DNA of 64,000 nt from Candidatus Hydrogenedentota bacterium (GCA_018056705.1 JAGPFE010000010.1:1-64000); one strand, 5' to 3'; positions 34,684 through 44,138 are shown, numbered from the stretch's first letter. The notes: generated from the letters alone by a model not told the origin. Program-made: numbers and translations.

Positions 34684-36357
34684 TCAGCCCCGGCGGACCG
34701 CGTCCCGGATATCCAGCAGATCCTTCATCACGCTGTATAGTTCAACCTGGCTGCCCCGGATACCGAAGGCGTCATGCAGTCGCCGATACAGACCGAACAG
34801 CCTGTCGTAAACCGCGACCGCACGCGGATTGGGCTGATAGACCTTCGGGTCCATGCGTACCATGGTCCTGGCTGCCGACGCGAAATCGGCATGGGCTCCG
34901 CCGGCCACCGCGCCCGCCATCGCGGCCCCCATCGCGCAGGTCTGGCTGGAAGCCGTCACTTCCAGCGGACGGTTCAGCACGTCCGCGTAGATCTGCATCA
35001 GCAGGCTGTTTTTCCCGGAAATACCACCGCAGTTCACCACCCGGTCCACCCGCACGTCGTACTCCAGGAAGCGTTCCATGATGACGCGCGCGCCAAAAGC
35101 CGTTGCCTCGATCAGGGCACGGTAGACTTCTTCCGGCCGGGTATGCAGCGTGGTGCCAACCACCAGGCCCGTCAACCGCTGATCCACCAGGACCGTCCGG
35201 TTTCCGTTGTTCCAGTCCAGACCCAGCAGGCCCGATTCGCCCGGTCGCAGCGCGGCCGCCTTTTCCGTCAGGGTTTCATGGGTTTCTCCGGCGGGTTTCA
35301 TGACCGATACGAACCAGTTGAAGATGTCTCCCACCGCCGATTGGCCCGCTTCCAGGCCGTGACAGCCGGGTAGGATAGATTCCGGCACGATGCCGCACAG
35401 GCCGGGGATGTCGGGAAGCGGCTGGCTCAGCGGTGCCACCATCATGTCGCAACAGGACGTCCCGATGATCTTGACCAGCGTGCCCGGCTGAATCCCGGAT
35501 CCCACTGCCCCAAGGTGGGCGTCAAACGCGCCCATGGCTACCGGAATGCCGGCGGGCAACCCGAATTTTTCCGCCCACCCGGTCGTCAGGTTACCGGCTT
35601 TTTCGGCGATTGAGCAGGCCGTGTCGGGGAGCGTCCTTCGGATGCGGACCAGTTCAGGATCCAGGCTCGAAAGGAATTCCTCGTCAGGGTAGCCTCCCCA
35701 GGACGGATGGAACATCGCCTTGTGGCCCGCCGCGCACACGCATCGCTTGAGTCGTGACGGGTGATCTGTACCCGTAAGCAGCCCCGTGATCCAGTCCACG
35801 TGTTCCACCCACGTGTGCATGGCATTGAACACGTCCGGCGCGACCCGGCGGCAATGCAGCAACTTGGACCAGAACCATTCCGACGAATACACCCCTCCGC
35901 ACTTGGCCAGGTACCGGGGACGCGTTTCCGCCGCCCGGGCGGTAATCTCCGCCGCTTCACGGTGGGACGTGTGGTCCTTCCAGAGCCACGCCATCGCGTT
36001 CAGATCGCGCGCGAAATCAGGCTGCAAGGCCAGCGGTTGTCCCGTCGCGTCTACCGGCAGGGGGGTGGATCCCGTGGTGTCCACGCCAATACCCACCACG
36101 GCCTCCGGCGTGAACCCGGGGGTTTCTTTGGCCCGGTTTACCGCTTCCCGGACCACGGATTCCATGCCCGCGAGATAATCCGCGGGATGCTGTCGCGCGA
36201 GGTCTGGATCCCGGTCGTCGACCAGGATTCCCTGCTGGCCACTGGGATAGTTGAACACGGCCGTGGCCACTTCTTCACCCGTCGCGACGTCGGCAACCAC
36301 GGCCCGCACAGAATTGGTGCCAAAATCGATACCGATGGCAAATTTTTTCCCGGTCAT
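34684..36357 (-). CDS. araB: Ribulokinase
   Basis: A 557-residue FGGY-family kinase that phosphorylates L-ribulose in arabinose catabolism. Diagnostic stretches are GIDFGTNSVRAVVADV at the N-terminus (phosphate-1 loop), GVDTTGSTPLPVD, FDAHLGAVGSGI and the C-terminal NCGGISGKNSLLMQIYADVL. Length and the FGTNSVR sequence fit AraB rather than xylulokinase. Strong AAGGAGCGGAG precedes the ATG. No araA or araD is adjacent, but an isomerase homologue lies at 59.9 kb. The divergent upstream neighbour is a hybrid histidine kinase. Confidence 0.93.
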   Translation of the reverse strand: MTGKKFAIGIDFGTNSVRAVVADVATGEEVATAVFNYPSGQQGILVDDRDPDLARQHPADYLAGMESVVREAVNRAKETPGFTPEAVVGIGVDTTGSTPLPVDATGQPLALQPDFARDLNAMAWLWKDHTSHREAAEITARAAETRPRYLAKCGGVYSSEWFWSKLLHCRRVAPDVFNAMHTWVEHVDWITGLLTGTDHPSRLKRCVCAAGHKAMFHPSWGGYPDEEFLSSLDPELVRIRRTLPDTACSIAEKAGNLTTGWAEKFGLPAGIPVAMGAFDAHLGAVGSGIQPGTLVKIIGTSCCDMMVAPLSQPLPDIPGLCGIVPESILPGCHGLEAGQSAVGDIFNWFVSVMKPAGETHETLTEKAAALRPGESGLLGLDWNNGNRTVLVDQRLTGLVVGTTLHTRPEEVYRALIEATAFGARVIMERFLEYDVRVDRVVNCGGISGKNSLLMQIYADVLNRPLEVTASSQTCAMGAAMAGAVAGGAHADFASAARTMVRMDPKVYQPNPRAVAVYDRLFGLYRRLHDAFGIRGSQVELYSVMKDLLDIRDAVRRG

Positions 36358-36532
36358 GTCGCTCCGCTCCTTCCGGTGGTTCCCTGTGTCAATGGAGTGC
36401 TGGGTGGATTATAATAACCGCGCGCGGACAGGGAAAAACTTGAGGCGCTACAAGAAAAGAATTATTATTGATACTGGTTCCGATTTATTTAAGGTGACTG
36501 ACAAGTGCACGCGAAAGGGGATGGAGGCTGGC

Positions 36533-38578
36533 ATGTGCGAAGAGCAGACAGGTAAACCACCGATTACCCGGGTCTCGGGATGCGGGCGGGTGCCTTGGGA
36601 AGAATGTGAATTTTCCAAACTTCTTCTGGATACGGTGCGATCCCTGATCATCATTCTTGATCGAGAGGCTCGCATCCTCGCCTTCAACCGGGCCTGTGAA
36701 GAGGTTACCGGCTATACCGCCGGCGAAGCCATCGGCAGGCAAATTTTTGATTTTCTCATTCCTGAAGAACAGAGGGAAGGTGTCCGGCGGGTATTTGAAT
36801 CGTTATCCATGGGGATGTTTCCCAATCGTTACCAGAACGACTGGATACGCAAGGATGGTCAGCGTTGCTGGATAGAGTGGAGCAATACCGCGATTCCTGA
36901 CGAGACCGGCCTGGTGGCGTACATCATCGGGACCGGGGTTGATGTCACCGATCGACTGGTCGCCGAGGCCCAGGCCCAGGCCAACATGGAGTCCCTGCGG
37001 ACCAGCGAGGAACGGTTACGCGTGATTTTTGAAGAGGCTCCCGTGGGACTGGCCATGGCCGACCGGACAGGCGCGTGGATATCCGCGAATGATCGGTTTC
37101 GTCGCATGCTGGGGCTTCCGCTGGACGCGTTGTCCCCAGGCGGGGGAATCTGGGATCTCGTTCCGGGGTTGGCGGGGGGTGGCGAGTCGTCCCTGCTGGC
37201 CATGCCCCTGACGGAGCCGATTACCCTGGATCGGGAATGGAAAACCGACGGAGGCGACCGCTGGTTTTCCGTGCACGTCGCCCCCGTTCTCCGCGACGGC
37301 CGCCCGGAAAAAGAAAACCATCACGCCGCGGAAGGCTATATTGCCGTGGTCGAGGACATCACGGACAAGATTATTGCCGCGCGGCAGAAACAGGCCATGG
37401 AACGGCGGATTCGCCACAGCATGAAGTTTGAAAGCCTGGGCGTGCTCGCGGGCGGGATCGCCCACGAGTTCAACAATATCCTGATGACCGTCCTGGGGAA
37501 TGCCGATCTTATTCTCCAGGAACAGGAAAACACCACGGCAGTGCGTTCCTACGCGGAACAGATTCAACTTTCGGTGCGTCGCGCGGCGGAACTCGCCCGG
37601 CAGTTACTGGTGTATGCCGGTAAGGAACGCATGATCCGAGAGCCCGTCAGCCTGTCCGTGATTATCGAGCAGATGATACCGTTGTACCAGGCCACCCTGC
37701 CCAAATCCGTGGTGGTGCGGTATATCCCCCGCAAGGGCGTGCCCCCGATTACCGGTGACGCTTCGCAGTTGCGCCAGTGCCTGACCAATCTGGTGCTCAA
37801 CGCCATGGAAGCCCTGCCGGATAAGCAGGGAACCATTACCCTTACCGTTGGTACCCAGCACTGCGACGCCGCTTACCTCGCCGATACGGTGGGCAGCATG
37901 GATCTCCGGGAAGGTCTGTACGCCTGGCTGGAGGTTCTGGACACGGGATCCGGGATGGACCGGGAGATAATACCTCGCATTTTTGATCCGTTTTTTACCA
38001 CCAGGTTCCCTGGCAGGGGGCTGGGTCTGGCGGCCGTGCGAGGCGTGGTGGCCGCCCATGGCGGAGCCATCAAGGTATACAGCGAACCCGGCCGGGGCAC
38101 CTCGGTGAAACTGCTTTTCCCGGTGGAGGAGGTCAACCAGGGAGATCAGGGAAAACCCGCGAACGGAACCATCCCCGCCATGTTGCCGGGACGTCGTCCC
38201 CGCGTGCTGCTGGCTGACGATGAGCAGGCGGTTCGTAACGTGGCCTGCCGCATGCTGGAACGCCTGGGGTTCGAACCGACAGGGGTAACCAATGGCCGCG
38301 AAGTGCTGGACACGCTGGGTCGGGATCCCGCCGCTTTCGACCTCGTGGTGGTGGACATGACCATGCCCGAACTGGATGGCGTGGCCCTGTTCGATGAAAT
38401 CCGTAAGGTGCGGGCCGATATTCCTGTTTTCGTTTGCAGCGGCTTTACGGAAGATGAAATGGCGGATAAATTTGCCGGGCGGGACGTGGCCGGATTTATC
38501 GCGAAACCGTTCAGCCTCAGGTCCCTGTCCGCGGCGTTGGGTGATTACCTGCCGTCCGGCAGTGACTCATCTACCTGA
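36533..38578 (+). CDS. Cytoplasmic hybrid histidine kinase (PAS-PAS-HisKA-HATPase-REC)
   Basis: A 681-residue sensor with no membrane segment. Two PAS domains lie at about 25-145 and 165-285, the first with ILAFNRACEEVTGYTAGEAIG. The HisKA domain has the phosphoacceptor His in GGIAHEFNNILM near 310. The ATPase N-box is LTNLVLNAMEALP, with DTGSGMD and a GRGLGLAAV G2 box. The C-terminal receiver (about 555-675) begins VLLADDE and has the acceptor Asp in VVVDMTMPELDG. GGAGG lies 5 nt before ATG 36533. A perfect -10 TATAAT at 36410-36415 lies upstream without a good -35. No response regulator with an output domain is next to it; araB is divergent. Confidence 0.92.
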   Translation: MCEEQTGKPPITRVSGCGRVPWEECEFSKLLLDTVRSLIIILDREARILAFNRACEEVTGYTAGEAIGRQIFDFLIPEEQREGVRRVFESLSMGMFPNRYQNDWIRKDGQRCWIEWSNTAIPDETGLVAYIIGTGVDVTDRLVAEAQAQANMESLRTSEERLRVIFEEAPVGLAMADRTGAWISANDRFRRMLGLPLDALSPGGGIWDLVPGLAGGGESSLLAMPLTEPITLDREWKTDGGDRWFSVHVAPVLRDGRPEKENHHAAEGYIAVVEDITDKIIAARQKQAMERRIRHSMKFESLGVLAGGIAHEFNNILMTVLGNADLILQEQENTTAVRSYAEQIQLSVRRAAELARQLLVYAGKERMIREPVSLSVIIEQMIPLYQATLPKSVVVRYIPRKGVPPITGDASQLRQCLTNLVLNAMEALPDKQGTITLTVGTQHCDAAYLADTVGSMDLREGLYAWLEVLDTGSGMDREIIPRIFDPFFTTRFPGRGLGLAAVRGVVAAHGGAIKVYSEPGRGTSVKLLFPVEEVNQGDQGKPANGTIPAMLPGRRPRVLLADDEQAVRNVACRMLERLGFEPTGVTNGREVLDTLGRDPAAFDLVVVDMTMPELDGVALFDEIRKVRADIPVFVCSGFTEDEMADKFAGRDVAGFIAKPFSLRSLSAALGDYLPSGSDSST

Positions 38579-38617
38579 GGCCGGCCCGGAGGCCGGGTTC
38601 TCCCGAAAGGAGCCAGC

Positions 38618-39181
38618 ATGGGCGCGAAAACCGTTCGTTTCCGATGTCACCACACCAATCATTGCTGCCGGGATGTGGTGTGCCTGCCCACGCCCTACGA
38701 TGTACTGCGTATCGCGATGCAAACCGGAGAAAACCCGTACGATTTTCTCGAATTCCTGCGGCCAGGCGAAATCACGGGGGTGGCAAAAAATGATCCAACG
38801 TGGTTAAAGGCCGATGGTCAGAAGTTCATCATGGCCTTGAAACGGGATGAAAAGCAGGGTTGCTATTTTCTGGACCGGCGAAGCCGCTATTGTTCCATCT
38901 ATGAACATCGTCCCAATCTCTGCCGCCTGTATCCGTTCAAGTTTCAGGAAACCAGGGAGGGACAGTTCAAAGGCTTTATCCTGCACAAAAATGTCGGGTG
39001 CCCCCGTCACCGCGATGGTACGTGCGACGTTAAACCGCTACATGACCTGTACGTGAATGAACAGATGCACCAGGAAGATTACGCCCGGATGGTGGCGGAC
39101 TTTAACGCCCGGGACTATCCCGGCAGATCCCCCGAATCCTTCCTCGAATTGTTTATAGAAATTGTTTACGATAACGATTGA
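38618..39181 (+). CDS. YkgJ-family cysteine cluster protein
   Basis: A 187-residue member of the zinc/iron-chelating cysteine cluster family. Metal-binding cysteines are visible in RCHHTNHCCRDVVC at residues 9-22 and in CSIYEHRPNLCRLYPF near 91-106, followed by GCPRHRDGTC near 126. The family is thought to bind Fe-S clusters or zinc but has no settled function. It starts 39 bp after the histidine kinase on the same strand, with a GAAAGGAG ribosome site, so cotranscription is likely. The 3' end contains copies of an ATTGTTTA sequence also found before the next gene. Confidence 0.88.
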   Translation: MGAKTVRFRCHHTNHCCRDVVCLPTPYDVLRIAMQTGENPYDFLEFLRPGEITGVAKNDPTWLKADGQKFIMALKRDEKQGCYFLDRRSRYCSIYEHRPNLCRLYPFKFQETREGQFKGFILHKNVGCPRHRDGTCDVKPLHDLYVNEQMHQEDYARMVADFNARDYPGRSPESFLELFIEIVYDND

Positions 39182-39239
39182 ATTCCGCTTTTACCGGAAA
39201 TTATCATTGTTTACGTAGTTATTGGAGAGGAGTGTTACC

Positions 39240-40202
39240 ATGCCTAGACTGTCCGTTCCCTTTCGTTCGCGACGGGGTTTGTTCGGGGGAATCCTGTTTC
39301 TGGGAACATTGCTGACTCTCGCGGCGCCGGTCTATGCCCAGTGGCTTCCGTACCGCGTGGATAAGGGCATCGTGTACCACAAGGCAAAGGGCATTGATCT
39401 CGTCGTGGACGTGTTCGTGCCGACCTTTGAAAACCTGAACCCAATGTTCGGATCTCCGGAGGAGGGTAAAGGGAAAGGGATCATCGACGTGGTAAGTGGC
39501 GGGTTCAAGGATTCTGATGACCGCCTGCGCGAACACGAAATGGCTGGATTGTTCATGGTCATGTGCAACCGCGGGTATACCGTGTTTGCCGTCCGACCGG
39601 GCAGCGTGCCCCAGTTTACCGATCTCGAGATGACGGCAAACCTCCAGCGGGGAATCCGGTGGGTAAAAGAAAACGCCCCGAAATATGGCGTCGATCCGGA
39701 AAAACTGGCCTTGGCTGGAGCCTCCGCCGGCGGGCATCTCGCGCTGATGTCCATGGTGAATGAGGAACAGGGGGATCCCAGCGCGCAGGATCCCCTGATG
39801 AGACATGGCACCCGGGTAAAAGCCGTGGTGGCCTTTTTTCCGCCCGCGGATTTTTTGCGGTGGGAGAACGACCAGCCCGTGGACTATTCCCGGGAACCCA
39901 AACTGATGTTCAGCGACGGACTGGAAGGTCATTCCCGGGAAGAACAGGACGCGATGGCCGCGCGGCTTTCTCCGGCCCGTCATGTCAAGCCGGGATTGCC
40001 GCCGCTGCTGCTGATCCACGGGGACAGCGATCCCATTGTGCCGCTCAACCAGAGCCTCTACATGGAACAGGCCATGCGCGAAGCGGGCAACGAAGTAAAA
40101 TTGATCATCAAGCCCGGGGGCGGACACTTCTGGTTAACTATTATCGAGGAAATCATGGTGGCCGCGGACTGGGTGACCCAGAAACTGGCGGATGGAAAAT
40201 AG
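39240..40202 (+). CDS. Secreted alpha/beta hydrolase, esterase-like (paralogue 1)
   Basis: A 320-residue protein with a Sec signal peptide ending near APVYA/QW. The catalytic triad is visible as Ser in AGASAGGHLAL (near 165), Asp in IHGDSDPIVP and His in GGGHFW. The HGGG-like loop appears as VVSGGF. It resembles BD-FAE/xylan-esterase-type lipolytic enzymes. ATG 39240 has GAGAGGAG upstream; the open frame begins a few codons earlier. It is directly followed by a paralogous gene. Substrates could be acetylated polysaccharides, but this is inference. Confidence 0.88.
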   Translation: MPRLSVPFRSRRGLFGGILFLGTLLTLAAPVYAQWLPYRVDKGIVYHKAKGIDLVVDVFVPTFENLNPMFGSPEEGKGKGIIDVVSGGFKDSDDRLREHEMAGLFMVMCNRGYTVFAVRPGSVPQFTDLEMTANLQRGIRWVKENAPKYGVDPEKLALAGASAGGHLALMSMVNEEQGDPSAQDPLMRHGTRVKAVVAFFPPADFLRWENDQPVDYSREPKLMFSDGLEGHSREEQDAMAARLSPARHVKPGLPPLLLIHGDSDPIVPLNQSLYMEQAMREAGNEVKLIIKPGGGHFWLTIIEEIMVAADWVTQKLADGK

Positions 40203-40269
40203 CATCGTGGCCAGCCGCGACAAACGGGATCCTGGCGCGGATCATTTGCTGGGACGGGGGGGATATCCA

Positions 40270-41166
40270 GTGGAATTGCTGCACCGGCCGGGGGCGGTGT
40301 TACGGGTACGTCCAAGGGACCGGGGGCGGTATCACCGCCACATGAACGTGGTTTACGCCGAGGCCCTGGGCACGGGACTCATCATGGATGTATTCGAACC
40401 CCTTGAAGCCCGTAACGGGGCAGGGGTGATCGACGTCATCAGCAGCGGCTGGCGATGCGACCGCGTGGTCATGCAGGAACATGTCGGCCTGGGGCTGATC
40501 GATGCCCTGTGCGCGGCGGGGTTCACGGTGTTCGCGGCGCAACCCGGAGATCTGTCCCTCTTCAGCGTGGAGGCCATGGCGTTGCATGTCCGGGCGGCGA
40601 TTCGCCACGTCAAGACCCATGCCGCCCGCTGGGGGGTCAATGCCCGGCAACTGGTCCTCGCGGGCGCGTCCGCCGGAGGTCACCTTGGCCTGCTGTCCCT
40701 TGCCGATCCGGACCCGGGACGATCAGATCATCCCGATCCCTGGCGACGGTTCGATACCAGCGTCGCGGCTGCGGTATGGTTGTTTCCCCCTGTGGATCTG
40801 CTCGACTTTATAAATGGGAAATCGATTCTAGAGGCTTTTCCGGAAGGCGTGGAGACCAGTCTGCTGACGAAGCACCTGAAACGCAGGGAAACGCCGGAGA
40901 TCCGAGGGTATCTCGAGCGGATTTCTCCTTGGCGATATTTTCAGTCGGTAAACCAGACTTTTCCATTCCCCCCGATGCTGTTTATTCACGGTACGGCCGA
41001 CCCGCTGGTGCCATGGACTCACAGCCGGCGGATGGTAGACCTACTGCGCAGCCGTGGCGTGAAGGCCCGGCTGATTTCCCGGGAAGGGGGCGGACATCCT
41101 TGGCCCGATTTGACGCCTGAACTGGATCAGGCGGTCGAATGGATCAAGGGGTGCCTTTTCACCTGA
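40270..41166 (+). CDS. Alpha/beta hydrolase, probably cytoplasmic (paralogue 2)
   Basis: This protein of about 298 residues aligns over its length with the preceding secreted hydrolase (for example VIDVISSGW against IIDVVSGGF). It has the same triad: Ser in AGASAGGHLGL, Asp in IHGTADPLVP and His in GGGHPWPD. No signal peptide is seen. The start is uncertain. GTG 40270 has a GGGGGG-rich ribosome site 7 nt upstream; ATG 40192 is in frame and overlaps the previous gene; Met 40342 lacks a ribosome site. The pair looks like a tandem duplication in which one copy is exported. It converges with the methyltransferase gene 5 bp away. Confidence 0.83.
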   Translation: MELLHRPGAVLRVRPRDRGRYHRHMNVVYAEALGTGLIMDVFEPLEARNGAGVIDVISSGWRCDRVVMQEHVGLGLIDALCAAGFTVFAAQPGDLSLFSVEAMALHVRAAIRHVKTHAARWGVNARQLVLAGASAGGHLGLLSLADPDPGRSDHPDPWRRFDTSVAAAVWLFPPVDLLDFINGKSILEAFPEGVETSLLTKHLKRRETPEIRGYLERISPWRYFQSVNQTFPFPPMLFIHGTADPLVPWTHSRRMVDLLRSRGVKARLISREGGGHPWPDLTPELDQAVEWIKGCLFT

Positions 41167-41171
41167 CCGGT

Positions 41172-42065
41172 TCAACGGCGCAGCGTGTCAACAGTTTGGC
41201 GGATGTGGCGAATATGGTCCGGCCCGGTACCGCAGCATCCGCCGATGATGCTCGCGCCCGCTTCGATCAGGCGAGGTACGAAAACGGCGAACGCATCCGG
41301 GCCGAGCGGGTAGGTAATCCCCCCGTTCGTGTCCATTTCCGGCTGGCCCGCGTTGGGATGAACCAGCAGGGGCGTGTCGGGCGCGGCTGCCCGCAACTCG
41401 GCGATAATGTCGACCATTTCCGCCGGACCCACGCTGCAATTGGCCCCAAGAATGTGCGCGCCTGCTTCAAGCATGGCTTCAGCCACCTGCCGGGTGGTCA
41501 CGCCCATGTGGGTTCGCCACCCCTCGGGTGTCTGGACCGCGAAAGTGAAAGACGCCACGACTTCCAGGCTCGTGTTCTCCAGAACGGCACGCACGGCCAG
41601 GGTTGCCTCCTGGATATCGCCCATGGTTTCCACGGAACACGCGTCCGCGCCACCCCGCTCCAGGGCGATCGCCTGTTCCCGGAACGCGTCGTATACTTCC
41701 GCTTCGGTGACATCCCCCAGCATCAGAAATTTCCCGCACGGCCCCATGGAAGCCATGACATGTTTATCGGGTCCGGCGGCTTCCCGGGAAAGCCTCGCGG
41801 CGGCCTCATTGATTTCCGCGGCACGGCGACCAAGACCGTATTGATCCAGCTTGATCCGCGTGCCCCCGAAACTGTTGGTCATGACAATGTCCGCCCCGGC
41901 TTGCAGGTAGCGTTCCGCGATTTCCCGGACGATATCGGGTTGTTCCAGGCACCACAATTCGGGGCACTCGCCTTCCTTCAGGCCACGGCTGATAAGGAAA
42001 GATCCCCATCCGCCATCTGATACCAGGATGGCGCCTTGTCGCGCGCTCTCGGCCATCCGTTCCAT
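41172..42065 (-). CDS. Homocysteine S-methyltransferase family protein
   Basis: A 297-residue zinc-dependent methyltransferase of the Pfam homocysteine S-methyltransferase family (BHMT, MmuM and MetH N-domain). The barrel begins LVSDGGWGSFL. TNSFGGTRIKLDQYGL carries substrate-loop residues. The zinc cysteines are in GANCSVGP (near residue 205) and GGCCGTGP (near 270). Methyl donor specificity (betaine, S-methylmethionine or a corrinoid) is not decided by the visible sequence. GGAGG lies 7 nt before the ATG. It is on the same strand as the nucleotide-sugar dehydrogenase and deoC with short gaps, although no shared pathway is obvious. Confidence 0.9.
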   Translation of the reverse strand: MERMAESARQGAILVSDGGWGSFLISRGLKEGECPELWCLEQPDIVREIAERYLQAGADIVMTNSFGGTRIKLDQYGLGRRAAEINEAAARLSREAAGPDKHVMASMGPCGKFLMLGDVTEAEVYDAFREQAIALERGGADACSVETMGDIQEATLAVRAVLENTSLEVVASFTFAVQTPEGWRTHMGVTTRQVAEAMLEAGAHILGANCSVGPAEMVDIIAELRAAAPDTPLLVHPNAGQPEMDTNGGITYPLGPDAFAVFVPRLIEAGASIIGGCCGTGPDHIRHIRQTVDTLRR

Positions 42066-42098
42066 GGCAGGTCCTCCGGGTTGGATGGATGTGTTGGT

Positions 42099-43412
42099 TT
42101 ATGCCAGAACAATTTTATCCGGATATCGCCCGGCCACGTTCCGGGTGAAGTTGCGGGTGTCCACGACAAGCGGCGCGTGGCGGGCTACCAGTTCCGGATC
42201 GAAACAACTATGGGCGGTGGTGACCAGCACGCAGTCCACCGACGCCAGGACAGCCGGTGTCAGGGAGACGCTTTCCATTGGAACGGGAACCACGTCATGG
42301 TCGAGTAAGGGAATATATGGATCATGGTAGGCTACCGCCGCGCCCCGCTCGCAGAGTATCCGGATCAGTTTCAGCGCGGGGGATTCCCGCGTGTCGTTGA
42401 CATTAGGCTTGTACGCCACCCCCAGCAGAAGTACCCGGGCTCCACGCGTGGGAATGCCCCGGTCATTCAGGGCCCGGCTCACCTTGTCCGCCACGTAATA
42501 GGGCATGGCCGTGTTGATTTCCCCGGAGAGTTCGATGAACCGCGTGGCGAAGTCATATTCCCGGGCTTTCCAGGTCAGGTAGAAGGGATCGATGGGAATA
42601 CAGTGCCCTCCAAGGCCCGGTCCGGGATAAAAAGGCATGTATCCAAAGGGCTTCGTTGCCGCCGCTTCGATTACCTCCCACACGTTCATGCCCATGCGAT
42701 CACACAGCAGTTTCAGTTCATTCACCAGGGCGATGTTTACGCTGCGGAAGATGTTTTCCAGCAGTTTGGCCATTTCCGCCACGGCGGGATCGGAGACGGG
42801 CACCACCTTTCGGAAAACGCGGCTATAGAGAGCAACCGCCGCGTCACGGCAGGCCGGGGTGATGCCCCCCACGAGTTTCGGAATGTCCGCAAGGTCATGG
42901 GTGGTGTTGCCCGGATCCACCCGTTCCGGCGAATAGGCCAGGAAAAAGTCCCGGCCGGGCTCCCGCGTGGCGCCGCCAGGTCCCCGGGAAAGGATGGGAA
43001 GCACGACCTCCCGCGTGGTGCCTGGCCACGAGGTGCTTTCCAGGATAACCACCGTTCCCGCGCGCAGGTGCTCCGTCGTGGTCTCGGCGGCCCGCCGCAC
43101 GCAGGCGAGATCCGGTTCACGGTGCGCGGTTAACGGGGTAGGCACGCAGAGGATTACCGCGTTTACCTTGCGGATAACGCCTGGGTCTGTCGTGGGGGCC
43201 CATATCCCGGAATCGAGGGCAGGCCGCATCCAGGCTTCTGGTAAGTGGTTCAGCGGTGAACGTCCCGCGCGTAGTTCCCGTACCCGGCCGGGATCCGTAT
43301 CGTAACCGTGGGTTTTCAGGCCGGACCGGACGAACAGCGCGGCCAAAGGCAGTCCCACGTAACCCAGCCCCACGATGCAAACCTCAGGTGTCCGTTCTCG
43401 CGTGTCGCTCAT
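42099..43412 (-). CDS. UDP-GlcNAc/ManNAc-type nucleotide-sugar 6-dehydrogenase
   Basis: A 437-residue enzyme that oxidises the C6 alcohol of a nucleotide sugar to an acid in two NAD-dependent steps. The N-terminal Rossmann motif is VCIVGLGYVGLPLA. The catalytic cysteine is in GLGGHCIPIDPFYLTW, the pattern of WbpA/WecC-like UDP-HexNAc dehydrogenases, whereas UDP-glucose dehydrogenases usually read GGSCFPKD. The C-terminal domain has LLLGVAYKPNVNDTRESP. It would supply uronic acid sugars for surface polysaccharide. GGAGG is close to the ATG. No epimerase or polysaccharide genes are adjacent. Confidence 0.91.
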   Translation of the reverse strand: MSDTRERTPEVCIVGLGYVGLPLAALFVRSGLKTHGYDTDPGRVRELRAGRSPLNHLPEAWMRPALDSGIWAPTTDPGVIRKVNAVILCVPTPLTAHREPDLACVRRAAETTTEHLRAGTVVILESTSWPGTTREVVLPILSRGPGGATREPGRDFFLAYSPERVDPGNTTHDLADIPKLVGGITPACRDAAVALYSRVFRKVVPVSDPAVAEMAKLLENIFRSVNIALVNELKLLCDRMGMNVWEVIEAAATKPFGYMPFYPGPGLGGHCIPIDPFYLTWKAREYDFATRFIELSGEINTAMPYYVADKVSRALNDRGIPTRGARVLLLGVAYKPNVNDTRESPALKLIRILCERGAAVAYHDPYIPLLDHDVVPVPMESVSLTPAVLASVDCVLVTTAHSCFDPELVARHAPLVVDTRNFTRNVAGRYPDKIVLA

Positions 43413-43460
43413 AGGCCTCCGCCGCGCCGTGTCGCGCTGGCAACATTATACGCGCGCCGG

Positions 43461-44138
43461 CTACTGGGAATCGGCCGCTTCCGCCAGGATAGCCGCGGCC
43501 GAACTGGTACCGATGACCGCCGCCCCGGCTTCCAGCATGGACAGGGCGTCCGCGAGGGTGCGAATACCGCCCGCCGCCTTGATCAGGATGCGGTTTCCCA
43601 GGTTCCCGCGCAGGTCCGCGATGGTGGCGGGGTCTGGAACGCTCCTGCCAAACCCCGTGGCGACCTGGAACTGTATCGCGCCCGCCTGGGCGCACAACCC
43701 CGCGAGTCGCGCGGCCTGATCGGTTGTCAGCAGGGAGGTTTCAGCAATCGCCTTGACCGGTATGCCGTTGACCGCCCGAACCACCGCCGCGATTTCTTTC
43801 TCCACGTAGTCGAAATATCCAGACAGAAAAGCCCCCATGTTGACCGTGATACTGACTTCCGTCGCCCCGCTTGTGACGGCTTCCCGCGCCTCTTCCATTT
43901 TCATGCGGGCGGTTGCGGCCCCCAGGGGATAGGCGATGTAGACATCCAGTCCGGTTCGGGTACCCTCCAGCAGGCGCGCGCAGAATGCCGCCCATACCGG
44001 GTTCACGCTTATTACCCGCACGCCCAGCCTGACTGCTTCATGGCACAAGGCCCGCAGGTCATTCTCGGTGGCATCCGGCCGGATCAGGGTATAATCAACC
44101 CTCCGGGCCAGAGGTATGGCTGACAACCTGGTGGTCAT
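43461..44138 (-). CDS. deoC: Deoxyribose-phosphate aldolase
   Basis: A 225-residue class I aldolase that splits 2-deoxyribose-5-phosphate into glyceraldehyde-3-phosphate and acetaldehyde during nucleoside salvage. The barrel starts with DYTLIRPDAT. VSITVNMGAFLSG follows, KAIAETSLLT holds an active-site Lys, and ILIKAAGGIRTL carries the Schiff-base Lys region. ATG 44138 is used because family similarity begins there; the open frame extends 33 codons further upstream without a good ribosome site. The nearest gene, apbE, is divergent. Confidence 0.9.
   Translation of the reverse strand: MTTRLSAIPLARRVDYTLIRPDATENDLRALCHEAVRLGVRVISVNPVWAAFCARLLEGTRTGLDVYIAYPLGAATARMKMEEAREAVTSGATEVSITVNMGAFLSGYFDYVEKEIAAVVRAVNGIPVKAIAETSLLTTDQAARLAGLCAQAGAIQFQVATGFGRSVPDPATIADLRGNLGNRILIKAAGGIRTLADALSMLEAGAAVIGTSSAAAILAEAADSQ

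Noticed and set aside
39181-39200. Hairpin-like TTCCG/CGGAA between the YkgJ and hydrolase genes
   Set aside because: The stem is only about 5 bp and no T-run follows, so it is not a convincing terminator.
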